A stretch of DNA of 64,000 nt from Taenia hydatigena (lineage: Eukaryota > Platyhelminthes > Cestoda > Cyclophyllidea > Taeniidae), in contig JADWOT020000004.1 in NCBI GenBank assembly GCA_036345935.2, positions 14,523,467-14,587,466 of the forward strand. Direction: 5' to 3'. Both the position numbers and the translations under genes were made by a program. Positions 34,306 through 48,202 of the stretch are shown piece by piece; the stretch's first letter is position 1, and the number at the start of each line of letters is the position of its first letter. The notes under the pieces are model-generated. The model saw nothing but the letters and a program-made list of their open reading frames with translations, was not told where the DNA came from and ran no database searches.

Positions 34306-37300
34306 ATATTGCCGCACGGTGAGGGACCCGATCAAAGATGCGGTATGTACAACTCCATGCATGAGACATTGTCCTTACAAGTACAATCTCGTAGCAAAAG
34401 AAGGAGGCGGAGATCTTGATGATCTCAGATTGACAGTCATGCTGAGTATCCTGCAAAGAGAAGTGTCTGTTCATGACACTGCTCTATGGGAGGCGAAAAG
34501 AGGAAGCCAACTGAGTAAATGGAAACAATTTACAAAGAGGCACCTAAGGGCAGCCCAAATGTCGAATATGATGACAGCGACCAATCAATGTTTCAAAATT
34601 AGTATCATAAGTACCATGGACAATGAGCGGTGAATGTGGACAACATAAGACGATAGAAGCCTAAAAAAGTGGAATCTGCATAAAATGTCGAAGAAGAAGC
34701 AGAAGGAAAATGGCTGACTTTGGCTTTGGAGGGCGCCAGTGTAGGGAAGCGAAATGCCAGAGTAGTTCTGGCCTCATTGAAGTGCAGCACATAAGATGTA
34801 ATGCCTTGGAAGAGTGTAAGCAGTTGGGGTCCCATTCACCCCAGCCTGACTTCTCCTCGCTTACTAATGCCTCTACAATAAACAAACGGTGCTGCACAAG
34901 TAATCGTGGTTCAGTGCGTCAACTGCTAATTTCTTTCGTACAACATGATGTGCAGAGGCATAAAGATGCTGAAAGCGTGAATAAGATAAAGAAGTTTGCG
35001 ATGTGCCCATAAATGTAACAAAAATGACAAATTTTGGGTGCAAATGATTGCTTTATTTCCTTCTGCTTTTGTAAACTCTTGCCCCTACTAGAGGGGAGTG
35101 TGAGTTTGATCCGACCTCTCCAGGCTGAATGGAGAGTGTAAGAGTATGTGAGAAAAGTGCTGCCACGATTGGATGTCTGAGCATAGAGTGATAGTTAAAT
35201 TAGCATATTTAAAGTAATTTTCCATCAGCCCATTCTCCTGTTCACGCAACTGATGTAAGCTGATGTAAGTTGGGATTGTGCACGCAGCAGCCAAAGAATT
35301 TGCTGTGGCTAAACAAGTATCTATTTTCACGCCCAAATAATAGGCTACTATTTAATCCGCGCCAGTATAGGAGAAATTGGAGCAAAATTTAGGGAAAAGG
35401 TCAAGTTAGACATGCGTGACTCATCCATAATTTTGATAATCTCTACCTGTTTGATGTAGGTTGTTCCGTTAAATATGAAGAGGGGGATTAGTAAAAGACA
35501 TAGATAAGAAATCACATTACTAAGCTCTACGAATTGCCAAGAAGGCTATAAGGTGGTTGCATTGTGTCTATTTAGGCCGCAACTTCTAATGTCAATGACA
35601 TAGTCAATCTATTGACACTGATTGCGATCGCTCCAGTCACTGCTGATAAAGGTAAGGCCATCTTAATTCCTGTAAGATAGATACCAGTGCAGCTCTCCTA
35701 AGTTATTGTCATTTTCGGCACAATTTTAATACAATTCCGAACTTAATTGCGATCTGAGGAAAAGGCCGACGTGGTATTACTAATTGTTTGACGATGAATT
35801 TAAACCTTTGTACCCGTCCGCAATCAATGGCCTTTATCAACCCGACCACACGTAGAATTCACTAATATGCCAGATTAGATACGAATATTCGCATACACGG
35901 ATCAGTGTTACTTCCATTATTCAATATTTTAGCAATTGGCGTATCTATTGATGATAAAAACGCACAAAATTGCATCGACCTTACAACCGAACAATAAATA
36001 TACAACGGCTACACAACGGATACATAAATCAAGCGATTGGCGTTGACAAGTCTGCAACGATGTGCACGTCGTATATACAAGACCGAATCTAAGTCCCTGT
36101 CAAATGTTCATATCACCTATTCGATCGGTTTTGGAGGACTTCTGCGTGGCTGGCAGTGGACTGGTGGTGTATATCAGAAAAATTTCAGGTGTAACAAATG
36201 TAGTCACATGCAAACAGCTAAGAGAAAATTGCAAGTGCAAATAGTCAAGAAAGCATAGACTTTCACAAAAACGAAACATAAAAGTTACTGAAGACCTGTA
36301 AACATAAAAGACCATTCGGTGCGATTCCAACGGTATTTGAAATGTGTATGCTACCATCCACATGCATCGGAAGTACGCGTACAATTTCCGAAATAAGGTA
36401 ATTTGATTTGGGTAGAGTTTCTGCTCATGTGCTAAGCATGCTGCTTAAAAGACGAGTGCTATGAAACAAAGCATTGCGTCGTGTCCTGCATCGCATGCAT
36501 TCTCGCATCAAAATTGCATTATTTTCTCGGGACTGTGGTTTTGCGTTTTACGGCTTATTATGCATAACTAATCCCCAGAACCTTTTTAATACATTATTCA
36601 ACTGTATAATGAATGTTTAACTTGGTCAATTCAAGTAGCTGTCAGCCTCTTCAAGTGCGATTAGCATTGACATGCGACTGATTTAAGTGCAAGCACGTAA
36701 GCGTGTGATGTGTGCTGGACTGGTCATTTCTTTGTATTGAGTTACCCTCATGCTCCGTGATAAAGCAGCCCTTGGGGACCTCGATTCCAGTGCTTAATGC
36801 CTCCTTTTGGGTCCCCTACCATAGCCTTCTACTAACTGTAATCATGTATAATTCTGCCATGCAACCCCTGCAAAGCATTAGCTTAGTGGTGAAATTATTT
36901 CCCACTAAATTTTGTGGAGACAATGCACACTTGGGCAACCATGCAAAATAGGGGAAAATGAGTAACCATGCCTAAGCAAGTGCATAGTAGCTGCTTGTGC
37001 ACGCACTGGTGTGATGGCTAAATTGAATCTTCAGCACTATTTAACCACTGGTTCGCTGATTCCAGAAGTGAGGTACTAAGTTTATATAGCGATGCCAGCA
37101 CTCAAATTCGGGCGATAAAGCTATGAGCACTTTATCAAAGCAGCTTGTTTTTAATTTCTGGAAGGTAAAAGCAAAACGCTATAATTTCGCGTTAATTAGC
37201 TCATTCTGAGCCACCTAGCAGGTTCTAGCTAAATGGTACCAATTAATGGTTTTAGACCGCTACATCAGAACTTTCACTGAAACCGATAAATTCATACAAA

Positions 37301-38129
37301 ATATAGTTATTAAGCAAAATTTACTTGTAAAAATAAATGCCAATGCATGGAAAATTTTTATTAAGCCGTCCCATGAAAAGTCGGTACTTGCCAAGCAATA
37401 AATGCGCGGAAGTATATCATGAATTTCTTTTTCACAAAATGGGTGATTTTTAACTTATTTATGACTGTTGGAGTTCATTTTATTTTCATTCCTAATTGAT
37501 TTGCCCAATTATATCAGTATTATTCTAAGCGTTGTTTTAACAAACTTCATTAGGTGTAGCAGAAATTAAGGCAATTCCTTATTTGCTCGTTGGAAAACTA
37601 AGAGTCGTAGCCGTAAGAGTCGAATAAGTGAGACACCTAAGGTAATTCTTCGTATCATGCACTATGATTCCCGATTGTCAGCCATAATGGAGGGACATAG
37701 GAGCAATGCGTCCTTAGGCCAAATTCTAGCTCAAGTTAATGCTGCTCCCTCAGATAACAGACACGACGTCACCATAGACCATAATACAACTGTCACGAAT
37801 CGATGTTCATACTTGTGAATAGGGTAGGATTCAATTACAATGGCTCAAGGCATATTCGTGAACGCTTTGTTAAGTCTTTTGCCACATGCCGAATTACCAT
37901 GCGCTATCATATCTCCCCGAAACCCGCTTCTTGCTCAATATCTTCCCTCACTTTGGTTTACCCTACCAGTTTGTGCTCGGTTTATAACATCACAATCCTC
38001 TCCTTAGTGTTCAGTGTGCGTCGATGGGTCAAAGCACAGGGAGCAGATAAAAGGTAAGTGGTGTCTACGCGGATGAGAGCTTAAGTCATGGGGAGTTCTA
38101 GGCCTGTGTACTGAGGTAACAGAGAGTTT

Positions 38130-38177
38130 ACAGCGCCGCACGCAAATGTGCTAACATACTAAGTCGAGCATAATAGT
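38130..38177 (-). repeat. tRNA-like box A fragment, copy 2
   Basis: Counterpart of 9545-9592. The core atgttagcacatt is unchanged, with one substitution nearby (gagcttaata becomes gagcataata on the plus strand). Confidence 0.35.
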
Positions 38178-40220
38178 GGGTGGGTACTGTTACCTCCCGC
38201 TCCATAATCAGCCCAATCTGCGCGATACGGAAGTGGGAAAATGGAATGCAGCACGAAATTTAAGATTCCTACGCGTTTTGATCCACAGAACATTCAGTGC
38301 TTTTGGAACGAACTACCCCTCCAGCTTGGTTTCAATGAACTGTTAGAAGATTAGCATCCATAATCGCTACCTATCGAAGAGCGAAGAAGGCCCTTAAGCA
38401 GATAATGAGTAGAGATGTCACTTCTCATGAGAAGGGTAAATGTGGGGGGTATCACGTCAAGATTATCAGCACTATCAGCACTCAGCAGCAGCGATCTTCC
38501 TTTGGAGTTACAAGCAAGTCTGGAAGGTGGAAAGGATTCGACCAAGATTGTACCTTTAACATAAAGACCAATGTGGAGTTGCCATCCCTTCCAGCTGCCA
38601 GCTGAGCGCAAAACCCACTCATTGACTCCACCTCGCTGAGCTGTGTGCATGGTTTCGCACACACGTAAGTGCACTTCGTTGCATGTACTGCGGAGCAGTG
38701 ATTACTGGACGCATTCTGCAGCTAAAGTTACCCTAGCAACTAGAGAAACTGCAATATTTTTGGCTTACGTCAATGCAAGGACATACAAAATTCAGTTGGT
38801 CTCTGCAGCGTCCCTAATTTACGATCAGCGAGACTGCCGCTATTGTAATTACGTACATGGGACTGTCTAACAGGCTAAGGCTGCCAGCTTACGCTACTGA
38901 CTACAGAAAAGGTCTTCTTATTTAAAATTGAGATGCATCTAACTTCTTAAGGTATTTGGGCATTGGCTATTAGGGATTAATCACCTCATAAGTTACTACG
39001 CTAGGAGATGGGTAACCCGGCCCAAATCAAAGAAAGCCTTACCAGATATGCGATTGGTCTCCCGTGTGGTATACCATTCTACCAATATGCAAATTTTGCT
39101 AGTCAGTCTTCCATGGTAGCAGCTTTGCCAATCGCAAAATGGAATATTGCAGACTGACTGCGTTAAGCATGCCATTCCACAGTTCTACATCCGGCATGTC
39201 CTTACGTAGGCAGAGGCTGTACATTGTGTTAACCCTCTCCATCTTTCTGAGCCTAAAGTACTTCTTAAGTAGGCGCAGTAAAATGCTAGAAAATGAGAAA
39301 TTGACGGCTTTAACTTCTATTCGCTGCATCAACAGGCGGAGTTACATTTTGGGACAGATGAGTGTATAGTAATCACTGATCCACGGCACTTAAAACGAAG
39401 TTTTTAACATATGTGCATATGAAGCAAGGTACAGCTTTTGGTAGGAGTGGACCAACTGAGAGGATTTTGCGATTAGCTAGCTGCTGGGAGGGATTACAGC
39501 AGGACTACTGGTCGGGAAGATGATCATTCTCTAACCAACTGCCAAAAACAGCAGCTTTGTATTTGTAATGTTATTCATGTTGACGCAGCCCCTTCCAATA
39601 CGTACCAAGGAAAGCAAGCGACAGCTTATCCTTTAAAATAATTGAAGCTTCAAAAAGCGAATTAATAGGCAAGGGGTCATGTAATAGCACTTTCACGACT
39701 TAGACCTGCATAAGCTAGCGCTAGAAAAATTAGCAAATCCTCTTAAGACAAAATACCTTTGCAGAAATATGTTTGGTAAGGTTGTTTAGTAAGCACTTCA
39801 TCAAATATCGTGACAGCCCTTTGACAAGAAGTTATTGTCCTTTCTTTAAATAATCCACATACAGACTTCTCTTGACAGATCAAATTGGGAATGCCAGCCC
39901 TAGAGATGATGGTTGGGATGACGCTCACAACCGCAAAAGAGGGGGAAAATAGAAGAAATCTATAAAGGAAGGAAGGGAAATTATTCCACGAGTTACACTT
40001 AATTTACATGAATTCCAACAGTTCCATACGCATGAGATTTTGAAATCCTTTAGAAGGAGAAGGAGAGAGCAGTGAAGAATTAAAGGGCAGAGTGCTAGGG
40101 CAAAACGATGTGGAGAAAAGGTGGTGAGGATGACTTGAACAGCATGAGTAACGGCGTAGAGTGCCGCAATAAGAAGCACGCTTTGAGTTAATGTGACCGT
40201 TATCTTCCTCGTTGTGTTGT

Positions 40221-40297
40221 AGTGCGGGGATAAATTTTGGCCTTGTGATTTTCAGATATAAATTTGGAGATGGGTAAGTTGGTTAAGCAATCTTTTA
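40221..40297 (+). repeat. R1 fragment, copy 2
   Basis: Same internal R1 fragment as at 11636-11712, carried along in the duplicated segment. Confidence 0.55.
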
Positions 40298-41455
40298 GTG
40301 AAGATGCAAACTAAGAACTGATACTTGGATAATGCTTTTAGCGATTGCGATGGCGTAGCATTTTGCGGTTAATTTTTTTCCATGCAATGCTTCACACCTT
40401 CATGATTAAAAGCAAAATTCCCTAGAACTCTTGAAATTCCATCGCCTAATCGATGCGTTAATTGGACTTCGGAAACCAGATCTACGGCCCAATAAAATAC
40501 AAAGCTAACATAAATTTCTTCCGCGGTCGCGACTACAAATCTACTCTTACTGAAGCAATTTCCATTCATCAATTTCTATATTTCTTTTCCAGCGCAGGCT
40601 ATGATTCGACAACAAGAATATGTGCAATTCAGTCATCATAAAGTCCTCCTATCAAGTCCCACACACCTCCTGTTCAATGACTATAGAATGTCCCACTGTC
40701 CAATTCCTTAATCCATCTGCCGAATTTGGGAAGAATCTGGTGGAATAAAACATAATTTTTAATGGTAGAAGTGGTATGGCACTCAAGACAAGGATGGTTC
40801 ATTTCACCTAAGGCAGATGACAATCAAGCCTTGCGCATAGTTTAATCTTGAGAAAAAAATCGCAAGTAGCAAGAAAGAAAATTGTCCCCAGTAATTTACA
40901 AAACTCGTGCTTTTTTCTCCATAGAATTCCAATTAGTCGTATGGGTGTTGCGTCTTGCTAAATATGGAACGTGATTCTATCAATACCTCGAATAAATCTT
41001 ATTATTTAATTTACCGTTGGCAAATGCAAATAAGGTAGTTCCAGCTAAAAGTGAGTAGCAACGGGAGATTGATCAAACTTGAAGTCAGTGAATCACTAAT
41101 CTGATAATTGCAACGATCCGACAACAGGGTGTTTGATGTTTAAGCATCTAAAAGTCTAAATATTGTCTTAGCTTTAAATGGTGGGGCATGATTTCCACAA
41201 GGAAATTTATCTTTCCATTGAACAGTTGCGATTGGGAGCAATGGTGAACGATTTAGTTAATGGTTAAGAAGAATGGCACTAATTGATGTTGATTTAGTTA
41301 GGAAGTAGACGATGAAAATGCCTCTTTGTTAGAACTCACAGAGCAGTGGAAAGTAACGACAGCTCACTAATCAAACTATGTGGCTATGATCCTATTTTAG
41401 GCTGAATAGTTGTGAGGCAGGCCAATTTAGTGTTTACAAGGAAATGTCGCATTGC

Positions 41456-41613
41456 TTACATGTTTACATCTGTCCACTGCCACAATAGCTGAAGACGAAG
41501 GCAAACAGCATCAACTTTGCGAAGAGTAAGTCCCAGTCTGCCTACCCTTCTTTCAATTATCCACGTTAAAAGGCAATTTGAGAGCTCCTTATTGGCAATT
41601 GTTTTTAGTTTAA
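41456..41613 (-). pseudogene. possible CENP-B/pogo-type HTH fragment, copy 2
   Basis: Counterpart of 12873-13030 with an unchanged peptide. Confidence 0.28.
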
Positions 41614-43170
41614 TCACGCACGCTGCTGGTTTCTTGACGGTAGCGGATAAATGCCACCAATTTATGTGGCAGGAAGTGTAACGTGTTACTTGGTAAGAAT
41701 ACGACTGCAAAAACGAAAACAAGCCCGTTTTGATCAAAGCATGATTTTGGCAATCACTCATTTAGCTCCGAACAAAGCAAGAACCATTAGCAAAGACAGC
41801 TCTACAGTGGCACAATATGGCCGAACTTGCACCTTCGGAAAGCTTTAGATAACACATTAATTCATTCGACACTTATACTAATTTCAAGCCTCATCTTTTG
41901 TAGAGGCTAACATGAAAGACGCATGTGCTGATATTTGTAATCGTGCAGGGAGAGTACGCATTGGAATCAAAAGCTCACCCATTTGAGTTCATATTTCACC
42001 ATTGACTGCATCGTCTCTAGTCTAGTCAAAAAAGGCGTTCAAGTCTAGGGATTTTAGCTATGTCGGTGACAGACTCTCATGCTCGTGTCAAATGATTGCC
42101 CGCAAACCTGGTCTCTTCAAGCCATGCTTTGGACTGCTCTTCTAATTTGAATTGGTTGTCAGTCACCTCAGTGTCAGACATTAATTACAAGACCTAGGCC
42201 AACCCTCTTTAAGGGTTCCGCATGTCAAGCTCCGCTGGTCTCAGTGAGTCAATGTCAATCGCTTTGTGCACTCACACAAGTACTCACTGTGGGTCCATTT
42301 TAGCACGCAAGAGTTTTGTGAATAGGCACATGGTTACACTTGTGAGAACAGTAGAAGCTAGAGAGTGCTTGTAAAATCACACTGGGTCGTCGGCTTGGGG
42401 ATGGGCTAACTTCGCGCCAATTATGCTGTCTGATTTCTAAAGGACTCGGTCTGCCCTGCGACCCGACACTTTTTACTCCTCAGGCCAACTTTGTTCATCT
42501 CAACCGCTACTGCACACAACTATACAGTTGGCTGCTACACCAACTTCTCCTCACATGACATATGGAAGCCACTCCTTTGTCGATAAGATACTTCTCAATG
42601 TGTCGTTCTGTGTTGATAAGGGTAAAGTTAGCAAGGAAAACAAGAGTTTTTTGCCAATGCAACTAAAGTAATGAAAAGCACATAATAATAGGCTGCAATA
42701 GTTTGAATAAGCTACCACTCATGATAATGCAAGAAATAGTTTAGCAAACGAGGCTTAAGTAATTAACATGGCCTAAAATTCCAAAGTTAGAGGTGGAGGT
42801 GGTGGATCTTACCTAAGCACAAATTTATCTCCCTATTCCACGCTGAGAGCTTCTACGACTCATGTTTAACTGTCGACAACTCAGGTCGCTTCCGTTCAGT
42901 GGCACTGGCAAGGTGAATTGAGATGGCCCACTACTACTCATTGCCTTTTATTTGTTAAGCAATCATGCGCATGCAGCTTCATCATTATAATGAGTGCAGG
43001 TAGCGCGTAATTTTAAATGGATTTAGGCGTCTAAAATCACAATGTCCGTGTGAATGGCATCATGGTTTGTTTAGCTACATATTTGACGCTTCCGTTTTAG
43101 ATTAATTGCAATACCTAAAGCTAATATAATTGAATGTTATAGTGAGGAAACCTTTACTGTTTTGCATCAG

Positions 43171-43370
43171 ATCTGAATGTAACTGATGAAGAAAAGTTGC
43201 CAGAAGTAATCCAAGCCGTTGGGTCGAATGGCATATGGGCGATCAATGAAACAGGGATGGTGGTGGAATTTGTGGAGTCCTCCATATGTTGCATTTTGAC
43301 AAAGGATGATGCGTCAGGTTCATCTATGTCATGTTATTGCCAAATGGGACCATTTGGCAAAACATGGTGA
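43171..43370 (+). CDS. candidate exon, frame open in copy 2
   Basis: Open version of the exon at 14588-14788. It runs from acceptor gcatcag in phase 1 to TGA at 43368-43370, with three cysteines close together in the second half. There is no family match I can name and no evident partner exon upstream. Confidence 0.33.
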
Positions 43371-43714
43371 TTCACTCTTTAGATGCTACCTTACAGAAAA
43401 TAGGCATCGCAAACAATATTGCTAGCAAATTTATCGGCTTCCAGTCTAGCAATACTTAAATCATGCTTTTACGTAAGAAACGGAGAGCGCTCGCAACTTC
43501 TTTTGTCAACAATGGTGGAAATAGTGAAAGTTGTTACCGCGCCATAGGTAATTTCGTAAAAGCACATAAGAATGTGGTCTTGATCCTTGCACTACTTAGT
43601 ATTTTTGCGTCACATGTTCAGCGCACTTAAAACGTCTGGGTATTGTGACTTGTGGCTGTTTGGGCTTGACCTCCTAAAGTCTACCAAAAATAGTAGCATT
43701 TGTTGGATTCAACA

Positions 43715-45807
43715 ATGTCCGCTCCACAGCCTAACGACTTCAAAATGTTTTGCTACACAGCGACCTCAACCTTATCTCCTCAGACAGTGGTGGTAAAAGA
43801 AGCCTTCATACAGGTCCCACTACCGCAGAAATTGCATGGTGGGGACAAATCCCACCAACATCCACAAAAGGGCCGATCACCACAGATGGCTTTACACAGC
43901 AGAACAGTCGCATGTACAGATTGTGACAAATACAGCAAAAACTGACGTAACTTACATTGCTGCTTTTAACCAGTTTCAAATCGCAAGTCCGTAATACGGA
44001 CCAGGGAGAGACGATTCTCTGTTTTTAACATTCCTTTCAAAATTTTGCCCTTAAATTTATTTGTCACGTTATATCTTCTCTTACCTCAGGTAGCGTATTT
44101 GAGGCACTTTTTCACTGCCTCAATTTCGGCATCTTTGAGATATCAAAGCACATCCCTCCTCTTAAGTACAAGCGCTTTGAACATTCTTGTAACAAGAACT
44201 CCACGACATCGACAATCTGGGCGCTAGGTAGTGGTGATGGAATTCGATGGATTCGAAAACGTAGCAACTGCTGACCTCCCTGCACATTTACTCATTTGTC
44301 TTACCATCCAACACTTCTTTTCAAACAACGGATGATTTCGATTAATATGGCGTCTTTGGTTGATCAAGACTGATATGCCAATGTTAGCTCTTAGGTTATT
44401 TATTAAAAAATGCATTTGTGTACTTTGCTCTTGATTGTTTTCCAGTTCCATTGTTAAATTCTGATGTGCTTTAGTCGGAACGATTGTTTAATGCATTTGT
44501 ACTCAACTGCTAGTTAGACTTGAGGTTGCACCCCAACATGGTATTCAATTCACAAAGCGTCAATCCACTTATCACCGCCTCTGATTTTTTATTTTTATAA
44601 ATATACAAGAGTGAGAATGAAGACGATTTTTAATGCTCTCTTTCGAATCACGAAAATGGTTTATTTCGAGCCTGAAAAGTAAAAGCAGATTAAACCAATT
44701 GTCCGTGCGCTCGGCACCCGATAATGCAGTTTCATCAATTTCGTAAAATACACGGGGGTAAACCACATGCGGATAGTTTACTTGAGTCGCATTCGCAAAC
44801 ATGGCTAGCCAAATTAGCGAACTGTGATTACTTGTGCTCTAATCCTATTTAAGCCTGAACGCAGGTCCAGCAGTATTCGTTTGTTTAGCACAAATTACGG
44901 CGCAAGCGTTACAGCATTCCCAATATTTTGCCTAGCTCAGCTCCAATGGACACCTTCATGTGTGAAAAATGCCTTAAGATACATGCTAACCCCATCCTAT
45001 ACCGGGCACACATGGCAAGTGTGCATCACGGTAAGTCCCATTCTCCTTTTCAAGGCGTGTATTGATTCACAAGCATTACTTAGAATTCAAGAAAAACTAG
45101 ATAACTTGTGTAATTGAGCAGGCGAATCAGGAGAATGAGTGGTTTGCATCCATTAATTTGCTGCACCACCTGTGTGCCTTTTGATAAGTTATTCAACACT
45201 ATTTGCATCACTTTAAACATATTTTAGAATGCTTGCCCGCATGCTGTCCGAATTGCTTAAGAATGGAGGTATCGATTGGGAAGGTACTCATACATCAAAA
45301 AGGTAGGTAAATCTAAACATTGTCCTCATTACACTCGCACTACGGTAACATGTTCGCTAACGAGAATGCATGATTTCATTTAAACACTTTCCAAGCTTCG
45401 CAGCACAACGTGTGCTTTGTGTGTCCCCAGCAATTCGAGAGTTTTGAATCACTCATGCAGCACTACATTGAAGCGCACATCAGTGAGTTTGTAGATGCGT
45501 TAATCCGGTCAGCTAAAAAGTATTTTATTGTTTCAACATGCTTTAGTGAACATACGAGCTTCTCCTGAATTCATACCTTGTTGTGATATGCTGCAGCTCA
45601 AAATAAGGAGTCATCTGATGTACGCTATTACTGCATGGAATGTTATGAGGACTGTCCAACATGGGAGACACTAAAAGAGCACACCCGCTTGAGCCATCCT
45701 TGTATGTTTTCCTCCATTTGTCAGACTCACTTCTTGATGACTAATTTTGCTGATTATGCTCCTGCATTGCAGATGTTTGGAGCAAGCTGTACAGTCAAAT
45801 GGGATAG
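43715..45807 (+). CDS. C2H2 zinc-finger protein, copy 2
   Basis: Counterpart of 15133-17225 at +28582. Exons: 43715-43913, 44090-44227, 44941-45030, 45228-45302, 45396-45482, 45597-45701, 45773-45807. It encodes the same 242 residues. The introns show ordinary divergence, for example two substitutions just before the 45228 exon, whereas the coding exons show only two silent ones. All splice sites are preserved. Both copies look able to encode a full protein. If the duplication is an assembly artefact, this is simply the other allele. Confidence 0.85.
44682..44787 (-). pseudogene. possible MULE-type transposase fragment, copy 2
   Basis: Same fragment as at 16100-16205, unchanged in the duplicated segment and again intronic in the zinc-finger gene. 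Confidence 0.25.
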
Positions 45808-48202
45808 AATTTCCTTCACGCAGATGAATTTTGTAAGTTTCAAACGAGTTCATTTACTGCCCCAAAGCACTTTTATAAGTTCCGCCTTTGCAAAACTTAC
45901 TTTAGTTAGTTGATATTGCGAAAAACCCATGTTTCGTAGGGATCTACCGGTCAAGCTTCTTAAAACTGTCAGGTGTTTTAGGCATCACCCTCGGTGTAAG
46001 CTCTGCTTGGCTACGCTTTGATTGCGTTTAACGTTCTATCTTCTGTCACCTTCCTTGGGCAATCGTTTCGGCATATACTTTAGCATAAACATTAGTGCAA
46101 ACTGCGCCTGTCCTGTCATCTGATGTTCATGCAATTTACCACTTTTAAATGTACGGACTTCTGCTTTTCCCATCACTTATTCCTTAGTGCATTGAAAAAA
46201 GCGCATAGGCATTCGTTTGATAGAGTAAGAATTCCGATGGAAAATTGATTGGGCATCTATCTGGATGCAAATTACACCATACAAATTTTTAATTCTCAGA
46301 CCAATATAAGGCAAAGACATTTCCTTTAGATATAAATCCTTTTAATCTACGCAGCGCTGCTGCAATAGTCAGCTGTCATCAATACCGCTCAGTTCAGATG
46401 CTAGACTTTAAAAGGCAGGCCACGTAAAGCTAGGTAAATTAAATCCCCAGATTTTATTTAAAAGGAAGTTTGCGTTCATTTATGATGGAAATCTCCTTTT
46501 GAAATTATAATTTTTTGATCACTAATGGTTTTGCAGCGCGTTATGTTGTTAAGCATGAAATTCTTGAGTCAAATAGATAGCAAAAAAACTTACTTGGCTT
46601 AGAAGAAAATTTGTGGGTTCCGAACTATTGTTCTCAACGCCAAAATATACCCTATGCATAAATACCTTTACTGACTGTTGACAGCTCTCATTGAGGGCAG
46701 AATTCCTATTTAAAGCATAGACAGCTGTAGCAAGTGCTTTCTGAGTGCGTGTTTTGGGTCGCGAGCGGTCAGCTTAGCAACCCCCGTGACTCAGCAGAGG
46801 TCACTAATACCACGATGAAATTAAACCCTGATTACATCCATGCTGGTGCGTTAAAAATACGCATGCGGAGGAGTGGTCGAGTGAGAACCTGTAATAGTAA
46901 CATGGACCAGTCATGCAACACTTTCATTCCCAACACTGTCATGTCAGAATGAAGCAAGATTCTAATGTGTTTGGCACCGCGTCTAATTAAGCTAAGGATA
47001 AACGTAACAGCACGAACTAATTTAACCGTTAGTAGCAGATAAATGTACTCTGATCTTTGTAGTTTTTAATTATTATGGGATGACCAGAAAGAACCGTCAA
47101 CTTTCGAAGGCTTTTTTTTCACATTCGCTTGAAAATGCTGCTAATTTTGTGCAGAATACACAAGCATGGGCTTTAAGGATTATAATTTCGTTCGCAAGCT
47201 CACAATTTACCCACTGTATCTAAAAATGCACAAAGGCATCGCTAGAGAATTTTTAGCGAGTCAGTAGAGAGGTGAATAGAAAACTGTTTGGGTTTTAGAA
47301 ATAAATCAGCTGTAAGACTATGGGAATCACACTGACGACGCGTCATGACAAAGACCACGTGAGTCTGGATCTGCCGATAACGCGAGCATTTCAAGACAAA
47401 CTGTTAGGCCTATGTTTGCAAAAAAACTCGGTGCCGTCAAACCACCATTGCCAGTTTTCCTCAGTGGCGTCCAATTACAAGCCTCCACACACAACCCTAC
47501 ATGCCGGTGTGCGCTCCCGATGTGTTGATAAGGTATCTCGACTACTTCTAAATACTGAAGCAAGCAATGCACAATGTTCAATAAAATGCATCTGCTCTGA
47601 GGAAGGCAATGACTTTGGCAGTGCTCCCGCAACGTCGTCTCAGAATATGAATTCGCGGGTAGACCATTTGCAGTCAAGCTAGATGAAAATCCGCAAAATC
47701 AAAATTAAGTGCATCTAGGCTAAAGAAGAAGAGTCGAAATCAAGGTAAAATAATTATTTTAAGCAAAGCAAGTAGGGACAAAAAAGCAAACTAAGGTGTG
47801 ATTGTATGAGCAGGCTCTGCAGTTTGGGATGATTGCACAGTAGATGCCACCAGTGCTTGCTTGCATTAAGTTCCAAACCGCCTGGTGAGATGTGTGTATT
47901 GACAGGTTGCTCTAGCCTCTTAGAGGGTAAATTCTTAAGATTTTATTTAGCACGTATGGTATTTACATTCGCCTGGATGCGATTTGTGGTTTGCACGGAT
48001 GTGCAGGTAATTTGTGTTCAGTAATGAGTGCGAATAATAAGGTCAACTAGCAATGAGTGTGGGTTGTTGCGCATGTAAGTTGGTTTGCAGTAGGACATCC
48101 ACAATAAAATTAAACATGCTGCTGACAAAGTCACTTACGCCCCAATTTGGCTTGTCGCACCAAAGACAAGCGAATTACGGATGGCTACGGAGCAGCACGC
48201 TA

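Larger units (their letters stand above)
28585..48202 (+). repeat. 19.6 kb duplicated segment, copy 2
   Basis: Second occurrence of the segment at 1-19620. Homology begins within a few bases of 28585 (sequence tacgaatctt) and the last base matching copy 1 before the gap is 48202. After that, copy 2 continues with taatgcgcagtacc, whereas copy 1 is replaced by N and then by unrelated sequence. Every feature listed for copy 1 has a counterpart here at +28582 to +28585. Low, evenly scattered divergence without rearrangement suggests allelic haplotypes or a very recent duplication. Confidence 0.97.
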
